Shown here one piece after another: positions 52,661 to 62,539 of a DNA stretch of 64,000 nt; position 1 is the first letter of the stretch; each line of letters begins with the position of its first letter. Position numbers and translations under genes: made by a program. The notes under the pieces were generated by a model, which worked only from the letters and a program-made list of their open reading frames with translations, was not told the origin of the DNA and ran no database searches. This stretch comes from Bacillus sp. FJAT-22090. GTDB taxonomy: Bacteria > Bacillota > Bacilli > Bacillales_A > Planococcaceae. Location of the stretch: the NCBI RefSeq assembly GCF_007676755.1, contig NZ_VEBK01000012.1, positions 1 through 64,000 of the forward strand. Reading direction: 5' to 3'.

Positions 52661-53641
52661 GTGGAACAGATGAAAAAAGATACTTACCATCAAAATAAGA
52701 AATTGATGGATGATTGGGTGACATACTATCGTGCATTTACTTCCGTTGGAAAAAATGCTTCCTATATACCTGCATTGGAAAAAGCAGATTCATCTCATTT
52801 GGGTATATCCATCATTGAACCAAATGGGAACATTTTAAGATCGGGTGATTGCGATGTGACGTTTACGCTGCAAAGCATTTCCAAAGTCATCAGTTTTATC
52901 GTTGCGTGTATGCATCATGGCATTTCCTATGTGTTGGAGAAGGTTGATTTGGAACCGACTGGTGATCCTTTCGATTCAATTATTCGTTTGGAAATGCATA
53001 AGCCAGGAAAGCCATTTAATCCAATGATTAATGCCGGAGCAATTACCGTTTCCTCGTTACTTCCAGGGGAGACACCACAAGCAAAATTACAATCGATTTT
53101 TACTTTAATGGAACAAATACTAGGAAAATCTTCTTCCTATAGCGAGGAAGTATTCATTTCTGAATGGAAAACAGCCAACCGAAATAGAGCACTAGCTTAT
53201 TATTTAAAAGAAACAGGTTTTTTAGAAATCGAAGTAGAGCAGGCTTTAGAAATATATTTGAAACAATGCTCGATAGAGGTGACGACGGAAGATGTTGCTT
53301 TAATCGGATTAGTGTTAGCACATGACGGCTATCATCCTATTCGGAACGTACAAATTATGCCGAAAGAAGTAGCAAGATTGGCGAAAAGTTTAATGCTGAC
53401 TTGTGGAGTGTATAATGCTTCTGGTAAATTTGCGGCGTTCATTGGAATTCCGGCAAAAACCGGTGTATCAGGAGGCATCATGGCTGCGGTGCCTCCACGC
53501 GTTCGACATGAAGATTGTCCGCTACTCGAAGGATGCGGTATAGGTATTTACGGACCGGCTATTGATGAATATGGAAGTAGTGTAGCGGGTGTTATGCTAC
53601 TGCAAAAAATTGCCGAGACATGGGATATAAGTATTTTTTAA
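52661..53641 (+). CDS. glsA: Glutaminase
   Basis: 326 residues. GTG at 52661 follows GGGGAAG at eight bases; ATG at 52670 is a later alternative. Glutaminase converts glutamine to glutamate and ammonia. The serine-lysine catalytic pair of the beta-lactamase-like fold is S72 and K75 (QSISK), with LEPTGDPFDS, NPMINAGAI, and the late GKFAAFIGIPAKTGVSGGI motifs. Length matches the single-domain form (about 310-330). Monocistronic; a terminator follows at 53752. Confidence 0.93.
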   Translation: MEQMKKDTYHQNKKLMDDWVTYYRAFTSVGKNASYIPALEKADSSHLGISIIEPNGNILRSGDCDVTFTLQSISKVISFIVACMHHGISYVLEKVDLEPTGDPFDSIIRLEMHKPGKPFNPMINAGAITVSSLLPGETPQAKLQSIFTLMEQILGKSSSYSEEVFISEWKTANRNRALAYYLKETGFLEIEVEQALEIYLKQCSIEVTTEDVALIGLVLAHDGYHPIRNVQIMPKEVARLAKSLMLTCGVYNASGKFAAFIGIPAKTGVSGGIMAAVPPRVRHEDCPLLEGCGIGIYGPAIDEYGSSVAGVMLLQKIAETWDISIF

Positions 53642-53751
53642 ACGTGCAGACAGGAAGGGAATTTGTCTAAAGACTTTGCAATCGAGTAATTCATTAAAGT
53701 GATTATTAGTTAAATTGACCCGTATTTATACTACTTTTAACTATCATTTTC

Positions 53752-53796
53752 GAGCTGTCCTGACAGGAAACTGTTGGGGCAGCTCGTTTTGTTTTA
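53752..53796 (+). terminator. Rho-independent terminator
   Basis: GAGCTG and CAGCTC pair around a 22-base inner segment (TCCTGACAGGAAACTGTTGG) and are followed by GTTTTGTTTT. It lies after the glutaminase gene. Confidence 0.7.
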
Positions 53797-53903
53797 GCAG
53801 AACTCGTCCTAAACATTTCATTATTTAGTTCTTTTTCATTAGCAATAGTGAATATACTAATTTCAATAGCCCATATTTTACAATGGAAAAAGGAGACCAT
53901 GCT

Positions 53904-54557
53904 TTGGAGAATATTAAGGATATTACACTCCCGGAAATAATCAATAATTTTTATTCTCGATATGGAAAGAGAGCTACTGATATTATAGCCAGTTTTGTTC
54001 TTTTAATATTATTCACACCGTTTCTTATATTCTTTTCTCTTATGTTGTTTCTTTTATCTGGAAGGCCTATTTTTTTTAAGCAAATTCGAAGTGGTATTTA
54101 TAATACATCTTTTAAGATCTGGAAATTCCGCACAATGCAACCAATTGTAGAGGAATCCAGTAGTCATCAATACGATTGGGAGCATGAAGTCCCTAAAGAC
54201 TTTTCTTTTGAAAAACCAATTCAACAGGACATCACACGAATAGGAAAGATATATAGAAAATATAGCATAGATGAAATTCCCCAATTGTGGAATGTACTGA
54301 AAGGGGATATGAGTTTTGTAGGGCCGAGACCTGAGATGGTGGAAATTACAAGATATTATTCAGACGAGCAAAAAAAACGTTTGAAAGTGAAACCAGGTAT
54401 TACGGGATATGCACAAATAAATGGAAGATCAGAAATAAGTCATGGAAAAAAGATGGAACTCGATCACTATTATGTGGAACATTGCTCCTTGGTTTTAGAT
54501 TTTAAAATCATTATATACACTGTATTACTGGTAATTCGCGGGAAGGGGGCATATTAA
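53904..54557 (+). CDS. Priming sugar transferase for a surface polysaccharide
   Basis: About 217 residues. TTG at 53904 lies seven bases after GGAG; the in-frame ATG at 53883 contains the RBS itself. Bacterial sugar transferases (PF02397, PglC/WcaJ type) move a sugar phosphate onto undecaprenyl phosphate. A membrane re-entrant helix (about 24-48) is followed by KIWKFRTM, RIGKIYRKYSIDEIPQLWNVLKGDMSFVGPRPE, and KPGITGYAQINGR, the family core with the D-E dyad. It starts the polysaccharide operon, which runs without terminators to the window end. Confidence 0.93.
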   Translation: MENIKDITLPEIINNFYSRYGKRATDIIASFVLLILFTPFLIFFSLMLFLLSGRPIFFKQIRSGIYNTSFKIWKFRTMQPIVEESSSHQYDWEHEVPKDFSFEKPIQQDITRIGKIYRKYSIDEIPQLWNVLKGDMSFVGPRPEMVEITRYYSDEQKKRLKVKPGITGYAQINGRSEISHGKKMELDHYYVEHCSLVLDFKIIIYTVLLVIRGKGAY

Positions 54558-54595
54558 AAAGATGGGGATATTACAACGAAGGATGGTCGTGAACT

Positions 54596-55957
54596 ATGAA
54601 ACAGACGATAAGTATGAAAGAAATTATAGGTTTGTTCTATAAAAAACGAAAGATAATTATTTTCTTCGTCTTACTTTTTACTCTAGGAGGTGGTTCTGTG
54701 TATTTTACAATTCCACCAGTTTTCGAAGTTAGAACAGATCTTCTTATTAATAATACTACAAGAACAAATCAGAGTACCGTGCTTCAGGCGAATGAAATTG
54801 ACACTAATTTGCGTCTAATAGAAACATATAAACAAATGTTAAAGAGTGACCGAATGATAAGTAAGGTCAACAGTGAATTAGAAAGGCCCTACTCGAAAGG
54901 AACAATAACAAACAACGTAAAAATTGAAACGAGTAATAACTCCCAAATAATCACGATTGTTGTAAATGAAGAAACGCCAGAAGCCGCAGCATTACTGGCA
55001 AATATATATGCGGAAACATTCCAAAAACAAGTAAATGAATTAATGAATCTAGATAATATCAATATTCTAAAAGAAGTATCTGCAAAAACAGATGTAACTA
55101 TGGTCAAACTTAGCGCTATTTTATATTATTTTATTTCATTTGGTATTAGCCTACTTATCTGTGTTGTTTTTATTCTGTTTAAAGAATTCCACATGACAAA
55201 TTTGAATACAGTAATAAAAACCGAAAGAAGCTTAGGTATACCTAGTTTGGGGAAAATTTCATTTTTGAAATCTACCAAAAAAGTGAAAAAAAGAGTAAAG
55301 AATGTGCAGTTTAAATTACTCCAAAATTTGAATAACCCTTCAAATTTAATAGAAGAATTTAGAGATTTACGCGCTAATGTTCAATATCAAATGGAACAAA
55401 AAAAGATAAAAGCTTTCATGGTGACAAGTTCGAGCGCAGGTGATGGAAGATCAACGATGAGCGGTAATCTAGCAATCGTAATGGCGATGGACGGTAAAAA
55501 AACAGTGTTTATAGATGCAGACCTTAGGAAACCAGATGGAAGGAAATTATTTAATCTTCCAGAACGAAAGGGACTAACTTCCACTATAGTATCTGATTAT
55601 AAACTGGAAGAAATTATACAGCAAACTTCCATAGAAAATTTATCTTTTATAAGTGCTGGCCCTATACCTCCTAATTCAGCAGAAATATTATCTTCTACTA
55701 AAATGAAAAAAGTAATAGAGGAATTGAAATTGAGCTTCGATGCCATCATTTTTGATACATCACCTCTATCCGTTACGGATGCATTAAGCCTTTCATCATT
55801 AGTAGACGGTTGTCTATTTGTCGTTAATGCGACAAATACAAAGGAGGGACTCGCAAGGAAGAATATGTCTAGATTAATAAGAGTAGGTACGACATTCTTA
55901 GGTTCAGTACTAAACAAAAGTGATTTAAATGAAAACAGTGGGAAATACGACTTGTAA
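54596..55957 (+). CDS. Wzz - bacterial tyrosine kinase (CpsC-CpsD fusion), atypical Walker A
   Basis: 453 residues. The N-terminal part (1-195) is a Wzz chain-length domain with membrane helices at about 22-42 and 180-202; the rest is a BY-kinase. Walker A reads SSAGDGR285ST where a Lys is normal (GKS/T), so ATP binding may be lost or weakened. Walker A' (VFIDADLRKPDG) and Walker B (IIFDTSPLS) look intact. The usual C-terminal tyrosine cluster is reduced to a single Tyr (Y452-type KYDL). In Bacilli the two halves are often separate genes; here they are fused. Followed by the CpsB-like gene. Confidence 0.85.
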   Translation: MKQTISMKEIIGLFYKKRKIIIFFVLLFTLGGGSVYFTIPPVFEVRTDLLINNTTRTNQSTVLQANEIDTNLRLIETYKQMLKSDRMISKVNSELERPYSKGTITNNVKIETSNNSQIITIVVNEETPEAAALLANIYAETFQKQVNELMNLDNINILKEVSAKTDVTMVKLSAILYYFISFGISLLICVVFILFKEFHMTNLNTVIKTERSLGIPSLGKISFLKSTKKVKKRVKNVQFKLLQNLNNPSNLIEEFRDLRANVQYQMEQKKIKAFMVTSSSAGDGRSTMSGNLAIVMAMDGKKTVFIDADLRKPDGRKLFNLPERKGLTSTIVSDYKLEEIIQQTSIENLSFISAGPIPPNSAEILSSTKMKKVIEELKLSFDAIIFDTSPLSVTDALSLSSLVDGCLFVVNATNTKEGLARKNMSRLIRVGTTFLGSVLNKSDLNENSGKYDL

Positions 55958-55973
55958 GAATAGGAGTCTTGAC

Positions 55974-56711
55974 ATGATTGTAGATATGCACAATTTTATA
56001 TTACCTGTTGATGCTGGACCTGGAAATGACGAAGGAGCAATAGCACTTGCTAAAAAAGCTGTAAGTGCCGGTGTTACACATATTATTGCTAATCCGCATT
56101 GTAAAAATAAAAACTCGGATGATTTTCAAACATGGATCAAACATTTAGTAAAAAGTATTAATAAAAAACTGGTTGAACGGGATATCCCACTAACTGTACT
56201 CGAAGGCATGGAAATTCAACTTCATAAAAATTTGCTGTATGACCTAGAGAAAAACCTTTTACCCCTTGCAGAATCAAATAAATATGTATTAATTGGATTT
56301 CCCAAAAATAGTATTCCTCTTTTTACACAGCAAGTTTTTTACGAGATGCAACTGAAGGGATATATACCAATCATCGCGCATCCTGAACAAAATATAGAAT
56401 TTAGAAAAAATCCGAATACATTATATGAATTAGTATACAGAGGAGCTCTTGTACAAGTAAATGCATCAAGCATAATAGGAGCACATGGTAGGGCAATTAA
56501 GCGATTTGTTAGGAAATTGTGTCGCCATAATCTTATTCATTTTATTACAACAAATACCTATTACGATGAAAAGGTACCATTTATTCAAAATAGCGCTTAT
56601 AAGATTATTCAAAAGAAGTTTTCAAAAGAACTTGTAGATTACTTTCAAGCCAATTCTGCACATATCGTTACGGGTACCGATTTTCATACAAAGGAACCAG
56701 TTCCATTTTAG
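55974..56711 (+). CDS. CpsB-type PHP phosphatase homologue, metal site degenerate
   Basis: 245 residues from ATG 55974, seven bases after AGGAG; the frame starts earlier at 55929 inside the kinase gene. CpsB/CapC phosphatases dephosphorylate the BY-kinase using three metals. Compared with S. pneumoniae CpsB, HxH has become H6-N-F8, the late D-x-H (SDMH) is replaced by TNTY, the HIER segment is HPEQ; the Glu of GMEI and one His remain. I therefore expect loss of phosphatase activity. The fold itself (VTHIIANPH, IPIIAHPE, ALVQVNASS) is well kept. Confidence 0.82.
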   Translation: MIVDMHNFILPVDAGPGNDEGAIALAKKAVSAGVTHIIANPHCKNKNSDDFQTWIKHLVKSINKKLVERDIPLTVLEGMEIQLHKNLLYDLEKNLLPLAESNKYVLIGFPKNSIPLFTQQVFYEMQLKGYIPIIAHPEQNIEFRKNPNTLYELVYRGALVQVNASSIIGAHGRAIKRFVRKLCRHNLIHFITTNTYYDEKVPFIQNSAYKIIQKKFSKELVDYFQANSAHIVTGTDFHTKEPVPF

Positions 56712-56738
56712 TACGGGCATGTCAATGGGGAGAACACA

Positions 56739-57884
56739 ATGACTGAAAGTAGAAGTAAATGGTTGTCATCTTTTTTATTTCTGACAATGGCAGTGAGTTC
56801 GTTCGTTTATTTTGAACCTTCTCCATACGATTTATTTATAATAATTATTCTTTTTGTTGGTTTTCTTATGTCGACATTTAGTTTCCATAAGGAAATGATT
56901 TTGCCGCTTTGCATTCTTTGTGTATTTTTAATTTGTAATTTATTGTCTTTATTTTTCATTGAAGAATTAGGATCCTCCATCTTTTTTACGGGGATTACTT
57001 TTTACTTGGCACTAACTTGGATAGGGATAATTGGTATGGGTGAACATATCAAACGAACAACCTTCCAACTCATCATGCATGGTTATTTGTTATCGGCATT
57101 TCTTGCAGCGATTATTGGAATACTCGCTTATTTCCACTTACTTCCTTATAATGACTTTTTCTTAATGTACGGAAGAGCAAAAGCATTTTTTAAGGATCCG
57201 AATGTGTTTGGGCCCTTTCTTGTAATGCCATCTCTATTTTCTCTTTGTATGGCAGAACAAAAAGATATGACGACACGTAAGAAATTATTATATTATAGTG
57301 CATTTCTCATCTTAGCTGCTGGGATAATTATTAGTTTTTCTAGAGCGGCATGGGGTAATTTTGCTATTTCACTATTAATCTATTTGGTTCTTTTTAAAAT
57401 AAATCATGTAAAAAGAAGGATTTATACAATAATTTTTATCCTTTTGGTTTGTGTTCCAGGAATTTTTTACTTTATTCAAACTCCAGTAGTTGAGAATTTA
57501 CTTGTCTCGAGACTAAGTTATCAAGGCTATGATGATGATCGATTTGGAACTCAAATTGCGGCATTTGAAAGTGGTTTGTCTAATCCATTTGGTATTGGAT
57601 CGGGTCAGTCCGAACTTGCCTTTCAATATTCGCCACATAGCCTATATGCAAGGCTTTTTACTGAAAATGGGGTAATTGGACTACTATCATTTTTTTTATT
57701 TTTCGTTGTTAGTATTTTAAAGGCATTTTCTCATTTTAGGAATGATGAGGCATACAATGGAACTATTTATGTTGTTATATTTGCCTCTTTAATCGGGTTA
57801 GCATTTAATAGCTTCTTTGTAGATACTTTACACTGGCGACATTTGTGGTTGCTCTTAGCATTAGCATGGATTCCTCAAAAATGA
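56739..57884 (+). CDS. O-antigen ligase/Wzy-like polysaccharide polymerase
   Basis: 381 residues with about ten hydrophobic helices and a periplasmic-type loop near 260-300 containing SRLSYQGYDDDRFG and NPFGIGSGQS, and the late PHSLYARLFTENGVIG motif, which is typical of Wzy/WaaL-family membrane proteins (PF04932). It would join repeat units of the polysaccharide outside the membrane. RBS GGGGAG, 27 bases after the phosphatase gene. Confidence 0.85.
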   Translation: MTESRSKWLSSFLFLTMAVSSFVYFEPSPYDLFIIIILFVGFLMSTFSFHKEMILPLCILCVFLICNLLSLFFIEELGSSIFFTGITFYLALTWIGIIGMGEHIKRTTFQLIMHGYLLSAFLAAIIGILAYFHLLPYNDFFLMYGRAKAFFKDPNVFGPFLVMPSLFSLCMAEQKDMTTRKKLLYYSAFLILAAGIIISFSRAAWGNFAISLLIYLVLFKINHVKRRIYTIIFILLVCVPGIFYFIQTPVVENLLVSRLSYQGYDDDRFGTQIAAFESGLSNPFGIGSGQSELAFQYSPHSLYARLFTENGVIGLLSFFLFFVVSILKAFSHFRNDEAYNGTIYVVIFASLIGLAFNSFFVDTLHWRHLWLLLALAWIPQK

Positions 57885-57910
57885 AATAACAAAGAAAATA
57901 GAACGAAGAA

Positions 57911-58900
57911 ATGAGTGGTTGTTTGAGTATTTTAGTCAGTATAAATTGTACAACTTATAATCATGAAGATTATATAGCAGATGCAATTGAAAGTTTTTTA
58001 ATGCAAAAAACAAATTTTAAGTATGAAATTCTAATTGGTGAGGATTGCAGTACAGATAATACTAGAAAAATAGTAGATGAATATGCGACTCAATATCCAG
58101 AGATCATCAGAATTATAACTTCTTCGCAAAATGTAGGAGCACGGCAGAATTCACGACGTCTCGTAGAAAATAGTAAAGGGAAATATATAGCAGAATGCGA
58201 AGGGGATGACTTTTGGACAGACCCTTTGAAGCTGCAAAAGCAAGTGGATTATATGGAAAGCCACTCAGAGTGTAGTTTGTGCTTCCATTCCGCGGAAATT
58301 CTTCAGGCGCCCAACAAGCCAACTGGAAGAATTATCAGACCATACTTGTCGGATAAAATTAGCCCTATTGAAGATATTATTATCGGTGGTGGGGGGTTCT
58401 GCCCTACTCCTTCCCTTTTATATCGTAAAAAGTTTATGGAGAATCCGCCAACTTACTATTTAAATGCACCAATTGGCGACTATCCGATGCAAATGTATTT
58501 AGCCAGTCAAGGTTATGTTTACTATTTCGATGCGTGTATGTGTGCATATCGGAGTGGAGTAGAAGGTTCCTGGACAAACCGTATGAGTTTCGGTTCCAAT
58601 ATCAAAGAGAAAATTATTGGAATCAATGAAGGAATTATTCAATTATTAGAAGACTTTAATGAATCTACGAACTATATTTACCAACATGAAATTAATAAAA
58701 CAAAACAACCTATTGAATTTGAGCTACTAATACTAAAAAAGAAGACAAAAGAACAGAAACAATTCAAATTCAGTCATTCCAACTGGTTAAATAAAATAAA
58801 AGCGAAAATGAAGATAATTATCAGATGTAATTACCCATCACTCTTTTTGAAAATTTCAAACTTAAAAACAGCAAAAATGAATAAAAATTTAAATGTATAA
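57911..58900 (+). CDS. Family 2 glycosyltransferase
   Basis: 329 residues, ATG at 57911 (no strong RBS; TTG at 57923 is an alternative start). GT-A fold: VSINCTTYNHEDYIADAIESFL, EILIGEDCSTDNT, and the nucleotide-sugar motif ECEGDDFWTDP (D-x-D region) at residues 100-108. The C-terminal part (240-329) is basic and lysine-rich. Adds a sugar to the lipid-linked repeat unit; donor unknown. Confidence 0.88.
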   Translation: MSGCLSILVSINCTTYNHEDYIADAIESFLMQKTNFKYEILIGEDCSTDNTRKIVDEYATQYPEIIRIITSSQNVGARQNSRRLVENSKGKYIAECEGDDFWTDPLKLQKQVDYMESHSECSLCFHSAEILQAPNKPTGRIIRPYLSDKISPIEDIIIGGGGFCPTPSLLYRKKFMENPPTYYLNAPIGDYPMQMYLASQGYVYYFDACMCAYRSGVEGSWTNRMSFGSNIKEKIIGINEGIIQLLEDFNESTNYIYQHEINKTKQPIEFELLILKKKTKEQKQFKFSHSNWLNKIKAKMKIIIRCNYPSLFLKISNLKTAKMNKNLNV

Positions 58901-58909
58901 GGATCCGGT

Positions 58910-60367
58910 ATGAAAAGTACTGGTTCGTTAACGAAAAAAACCACTACCGCTTTAATTTGGAGTTTTTCTGACTTGATGGCCAATCATGGCATTCAATTTA
59001 TCGTTCAAGTTATTTTAGCAAGGATATTATTGCCGGAGCATTTTGGTATTATTGGCATGATTTTAGTGTTTATCGCTATTTCAAATTCCATTGTAGACAG
59101 TGGATTTACGCAAGCTCTAATAAGAGATCAGCATACTACACAGGAAGATTATTCGACCGTTTTCTATTTTAACTTGTGCATGTCATTTATTTTGTACGGA
59201 ATTCTATTTACTAGTTCAGAAGCAATAAGTATTTTTTTTCGAGAGCCACAATTAGTTGAGATAATACGGTTACTTTCTCTAGTAATCATCATTAATTCCC
59301 TTGCCATTATTCAAAGAGTTATCCTTATGAAAAAACTAGATTTTCAAACAATAACCAAAATAAGTATGTCAGCATCACTAATATCAGGGACAGTAACTGT
59401 TACGGTTGCACTATTAGGATTTGGAGTTTGGAGTTTGGTGATTAATATGATAACTCTCCAATTTATGCAGACATTCCTTCTTTTCATCTATAACAGATGG
59501 TTTCCGTCCTTAAAATTTAACTACCAGTCTTTCAAACGCTTTTTCGGATTTGGATCAAGATTGCTTCTCTCCGGCCTTATCGACACAATCTATCACAATA
59601 TGTATTTTCTTATTATCGGTAAGTTATTTTCTACTCTTCACCTTGGATACTATACAAATGCAGTTAAATTTCGAGACATTGCCTCACAGTCCTTGGCTTC
59701 GACGGTTCAACGAGTCACATATCCAGTGCTTAGCAGTATTCAAGATGAAGAAGAACGTCTACACGAAGCATTCAAAAAAATTATTAGGATGTCTGCATTT
59801 ATCAATTTTCCTTTACTGATTGGATTGGCAGCAATAGCAAATCCTCTTTTTTATATTCTATTTGGAGAAAAGTGGATGCCTTCTGTCGCTTATTTTCAAC
59901 TTCTTTGTCTTGCAGGCATGTTGTATCCACTTCATGCTATAAATCTGAACATTTTACAAGTAAAAGGTAAATCGGATTTATTTTTATTAAGCGAAATTAT
60001 TAAAAAGGTTGTTCTGTCCTTATTAATCATTACTAGTTTAGTGCTTCAGTTGGGAATCTTTGGGTTAATATGTGCAGCTGTTATAAATTCATATATTTCA
60101 CTTTTTATAAACATATATTTTTCTGCAAAACAACTAGCATATTCTGTTTTAGAGCAGTTAAAAGATCTATTGCCTTCGTTTTTGATATCGTCAATCATGG
60201 GGGGGATTGTTTTCTCGCTTGGAATTTTTCTTCCTTACCCTCATTTCATCCAGTTAATTTTTCAACTGATTATTGGAGTTAGTATGTATGTAGGAATGAG
60301 CAGGATATTTAAAATACAAGAGTTAACTATGCTGTATAGTCTAATCATTTCAAAAGGGGAAAAATAA
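58910..60367 (+). CDS. Wzx-type polysaccharide flippase (MOP superfamily)
   Basis: 485 residues, about twelve hydrophobic helices with the MOP opening (TTTALIWSFSDLMANHGIQF, LARILLPEHFGIIGMILVF). It carries the lipid-linked repeat unit across the membrane. RBS AAGGATCCGG before ATG 58910. The stop TAA at 60365-60367 abuts the next ATG, so expression is coupled. Confidence 0.9.
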   Translation: MKSTGSLTKKTTTALIWSFSDLMANHGIQFIVQVILARILLPEHFGIIGMILVFIAISNSIVDSGFTQALIRDQHTTQEDYSTVFYFNLCMSFILYGILFTSSEAISIFFREPQLVEIIRLLSLVIIINSLAIIQRVILMKKLDFQTITKISMSASLISGTVTVTVALLGFGVWSLVINMITLQFMQTFLLFIYNRWFPSLKFNYQSFKRFFGFGSRLLLSGLIDTIYHNMYFLIIGKLFSTLHLGYYTNAVKFRDIASQSLASTVQRVTYPVLSSIQDEEERLHEAFKKIIRMSAFINFPLLIGLAAIANPLFYILFGEKWMPSVAYFQLLCLAGMLYPLHAINLNILQVKGKSDLFLLSEIIKKVVLSLLIITSLVLQLGIFGLICAAVINSYISLFINIYFSAKQLAYSVLEQLKDLLPSFLISSIMGGIVFSLGIFLPYPHFIQLIFQLIIGVSMYVGMSRIFKIQELTMLYSLIISKGEK

Positions 60368-61393
60368 ATGAACATACTTTTAACTTCTGCAGGAAGAAGA
60401 GGATATTTAGTTCAATATTTTAAAGAAGCGCTTGGGGTCAATGGAGAAGTTCATGTAGCGAATAGTATGGATGCAGCTGCTTTGAAATATGGTGACAAAT
60501 CTGTCCTTACTCCCCTTATTCATGACAAAGAGTATATTCCATTTTTGAAACAGTATTGTCAGGTGAATCACATCAAAGCCATCATTCCATTGTTTGATAT
60601 AGACTTGCTAATCCTTTCCAAATGTTTAAATGAATTTAAAGCGGTTGGGGTTAAGGTTATTGTATCTAAAGAATCTTTTATACGTGTATGTAATGATAAA
60701 TGGTGGACATACGAATTCCTTCTAAGGAATGACTTTCATACACCCAAATCTTTCTTAACGATTTCCGACACGCTCCAAGCAATTCATAATGGAATTATAG
60801 ATTTTCCATTAATAATAAAACCTAGGTTTGGCATGGGTTCCATTTCTATTTTTGAAATTGATAATAAAGAAGAGCTATACGTTCTGTATGAAAAGACAAA
60901 GAAAAACATTAGCAATTCGTATTTATCAAATGCATCAGATTTAAATAGTGAGTCTTCGGTAATTATTCAACAAAAACTTGTTGGACAAGAATATGGTTTA
61001 GATATTATCAACGACCTGGACGGAAATAACTTAACGACGGTTGTTAAGAAAAAGCTAGGAATGAGATCTGGTGAAACTGATTGTGCAGTAACAATTTCCC
61101 ATCATGATTTAGAGATGGTTGGCAAAAGACTCTCTATGAAAACAGAACATATTGGAAATTTAGACGTTGATGTTTTTGTAGTAAATGGTGTTTCCTATAT
61201 TTTGGAGATGAATGCCCGATTTGGAGGAGGATATCCTTTTAGCCACCTTGCAGGAGTAAATCTTCCAAAAGCTATCATCTCATGGTTAAAAAAAGAAACT
61301 GTTAAACAGTCTGTGTTTAAACCCAAAATTGGTGTTATTGGTTATAAGGACATACAGATAATTGGAGAAAGCGAAAATTTCATATCAAATTAA
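60368..61393 (+). CDS. ATP-grasp enzyme of the polysaccharide cluster
   Basis: 341 residues. Residues 1-110 form a pre-ATP-grasp Rossmann-like domain (ILLTSAGRRGYLVQYF), then the ATP-grasp fold with PLIIKPRFGMGSISIFEI, VIIQQKLVGQEYGLDII and LEMNARFGGGYPFSHLAG. Such carbamoyl-phosphate-synthase-like ligases occur in many capsule loci and are thought to attach an amino acid or similar group to a sugar. ATG follows the flippase stop directly. Substrate not predictable. Confidence 0.85.
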   Translation: MNILLTSAGRRGYLVQYFKEALGVNGEVHVANSMDAAALKYGDKSVLTPLIHDKEYIPFLKQYCQVNHIKAIIPLFDIDLLILSKCLNEFKAVGVKVIVSKESFIRVCNDKWWTYEFLLRNDFHTPKSFLTISDTLQAIHNGIIDFPLIIKPRFGMGSISIFEIDNKEELYVLYEKTKKNISNSYLSNASDLNSESSVIIQQKLVGQEYGLDIINDLDGNNLTTVVKKKLGMRSGETDCAVTISHHDLEMVGKRLSMKTEHIGNLDVDVFVVNGVSYILEMNARFGGGYPFSHLAGVNLPKAIISWLKKETVKQSVFKPKIGVIGYKDIQIIGESENFISN

Positions 61394-61414
61394 AAATGAA
61401 GGAGGCTATTAGTT

Positions 61415-62539
61415 ATCAAAACAAAATTTAAGGAACCCATTTTCGTTACGAGGCCGCTGCTTCCAAAACTGGATGATGTTTATAAAAGGCTAGAAGAGAT
61501 TTGGGAAAGTAAATGGTTAACAAATAATGGTCCACAGCAAGCCAAACTAGAAGATGGATTAAAAAAGTATTTAAATGTAGAAAATTTAACTCTCTTTAAT
61601 AATGGTACGTCAGCATTGCTTTTAGGTTTAAAAGCAATGGATCTAACTGGAGAGGTGATTACAACCCCTTTTACTTTTCCAGCAACTGTTCAAGCACTTG
61701 ACTGGAATAACTTAACCCCTGTATTTTGTGATATTGAACCTAATACGCTTACCTTAGACGCTACAAAAATTGAATCACTTGTAAATGAAAAAACTACTGC
61801 CATTCTAGGTGTTCATACATTTGGAAACCCATGTAGTGTTCAGCAAATTCAAACAATCGCTAACAAATATAAATTAAAAGTCATTTACGATGGTGCACAT
61901 GTTTTCGGAACAAAGTTAGACGAACGATCTATTGGCACATATGGTGATATGACAATGTTTAGTCTCCACGCTACAAAGCTATTTAATACAATAGAAGGTG
62001 GGGCATTGACTTTCAGGGATACTAGTTTAATAGAGATATTAAATCAGTATAAAAACTTTGGAATAGCAAATCCCGATGAAGTGGTATTGTCCGGTTTGAA
62101 TGCGAAATTGAACGAGGTTCAGTCTGCTATAGGGCTGGAAGTATTGAAATTAGTTGAATGGGAACGACTTAAAAGACATGAAATTAAAAGATGCTATGAA
62201 CAAGGGTTAGCAGATATTGCCGGGATAAAGATAGTGACCAATTTAGAAGGAGAAAGCAGTAGTTATCAATATTTTGTCATTCAAATAGATGAAGCAATCT
62301 ATGGAAAATCAAGAGATTGGTTACATGATACATTAAAAGATTATAACGTGCATACACGTAAATATTTCTATCCGCTATGTAGCGATTTTAGTTGGTACGA
62401 ACATTTGGATTCTGCAAGAAAAGAAAATCTTCCCTATGCACATCAAGCAGTAACACAAGTGCTGGCATTGCCCTATTACGGAGGGTTAAAGCTTGAAACA
62501 GTGGAAGATATTTGTCAGGTAATACGCTCATGCCGATGA
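61415..62539 (+). CDS. DegT/DnrJ/EryC1/StrS sugar aminotransferase, no standard start codon
   Basis: About 374 residues if counted from ATC at 61415. PLP enzymes of this family transaminate nucleotide-linked keto-sugars. The PLP Lys is K188 ([10 protein letters not shown]), with [21 protein letters not shown] and [12 protein letters not shown]. The frame is open from the stop at 61397, and AAGGAGG (61399-61405) points to the ATC at 61415, nine bases on. There is no ATG, GTG or TTG before 61616 (TTG), and starting there would remove the N-terminal region that contacts PLP. Either ATC starts at low level or one base changed. It ends in an ATGA overlap with rfbA. Confidence 0.85.
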   Translation: MKTKFKEPIFVTRPLLPKLDDVYKRLEEIWESKWLTNNGPQQAKLEDGLKKYLNVENLTLFNNGTSALLLGLKAMDLTGEVITTPFTFPATVQALDWNNLTPVFCDIEPNTLTLDATKIESLVNEKTTAILGVHTFGNPCSVQQIQTIANKYKLKVIYDGAHVFGTKLDERSIGTYGDMTMFSLHATKLFNTIEGGALTFRDTSLIEILNQYKNFGIANPDEVVLSGLNAKLNEVQSAIGLEVLKLVEWERLKRHEIKRCYEQGLADIAGIKIVTNLEGESSSYQYFVIQIDEAIYGKSRDWLHDTLKDYNVHTRKYFYPLCSDFSWYEHLDSARKENLPYAHQAVTQVLALPYYGGLKLETVEDICQVIRSCR

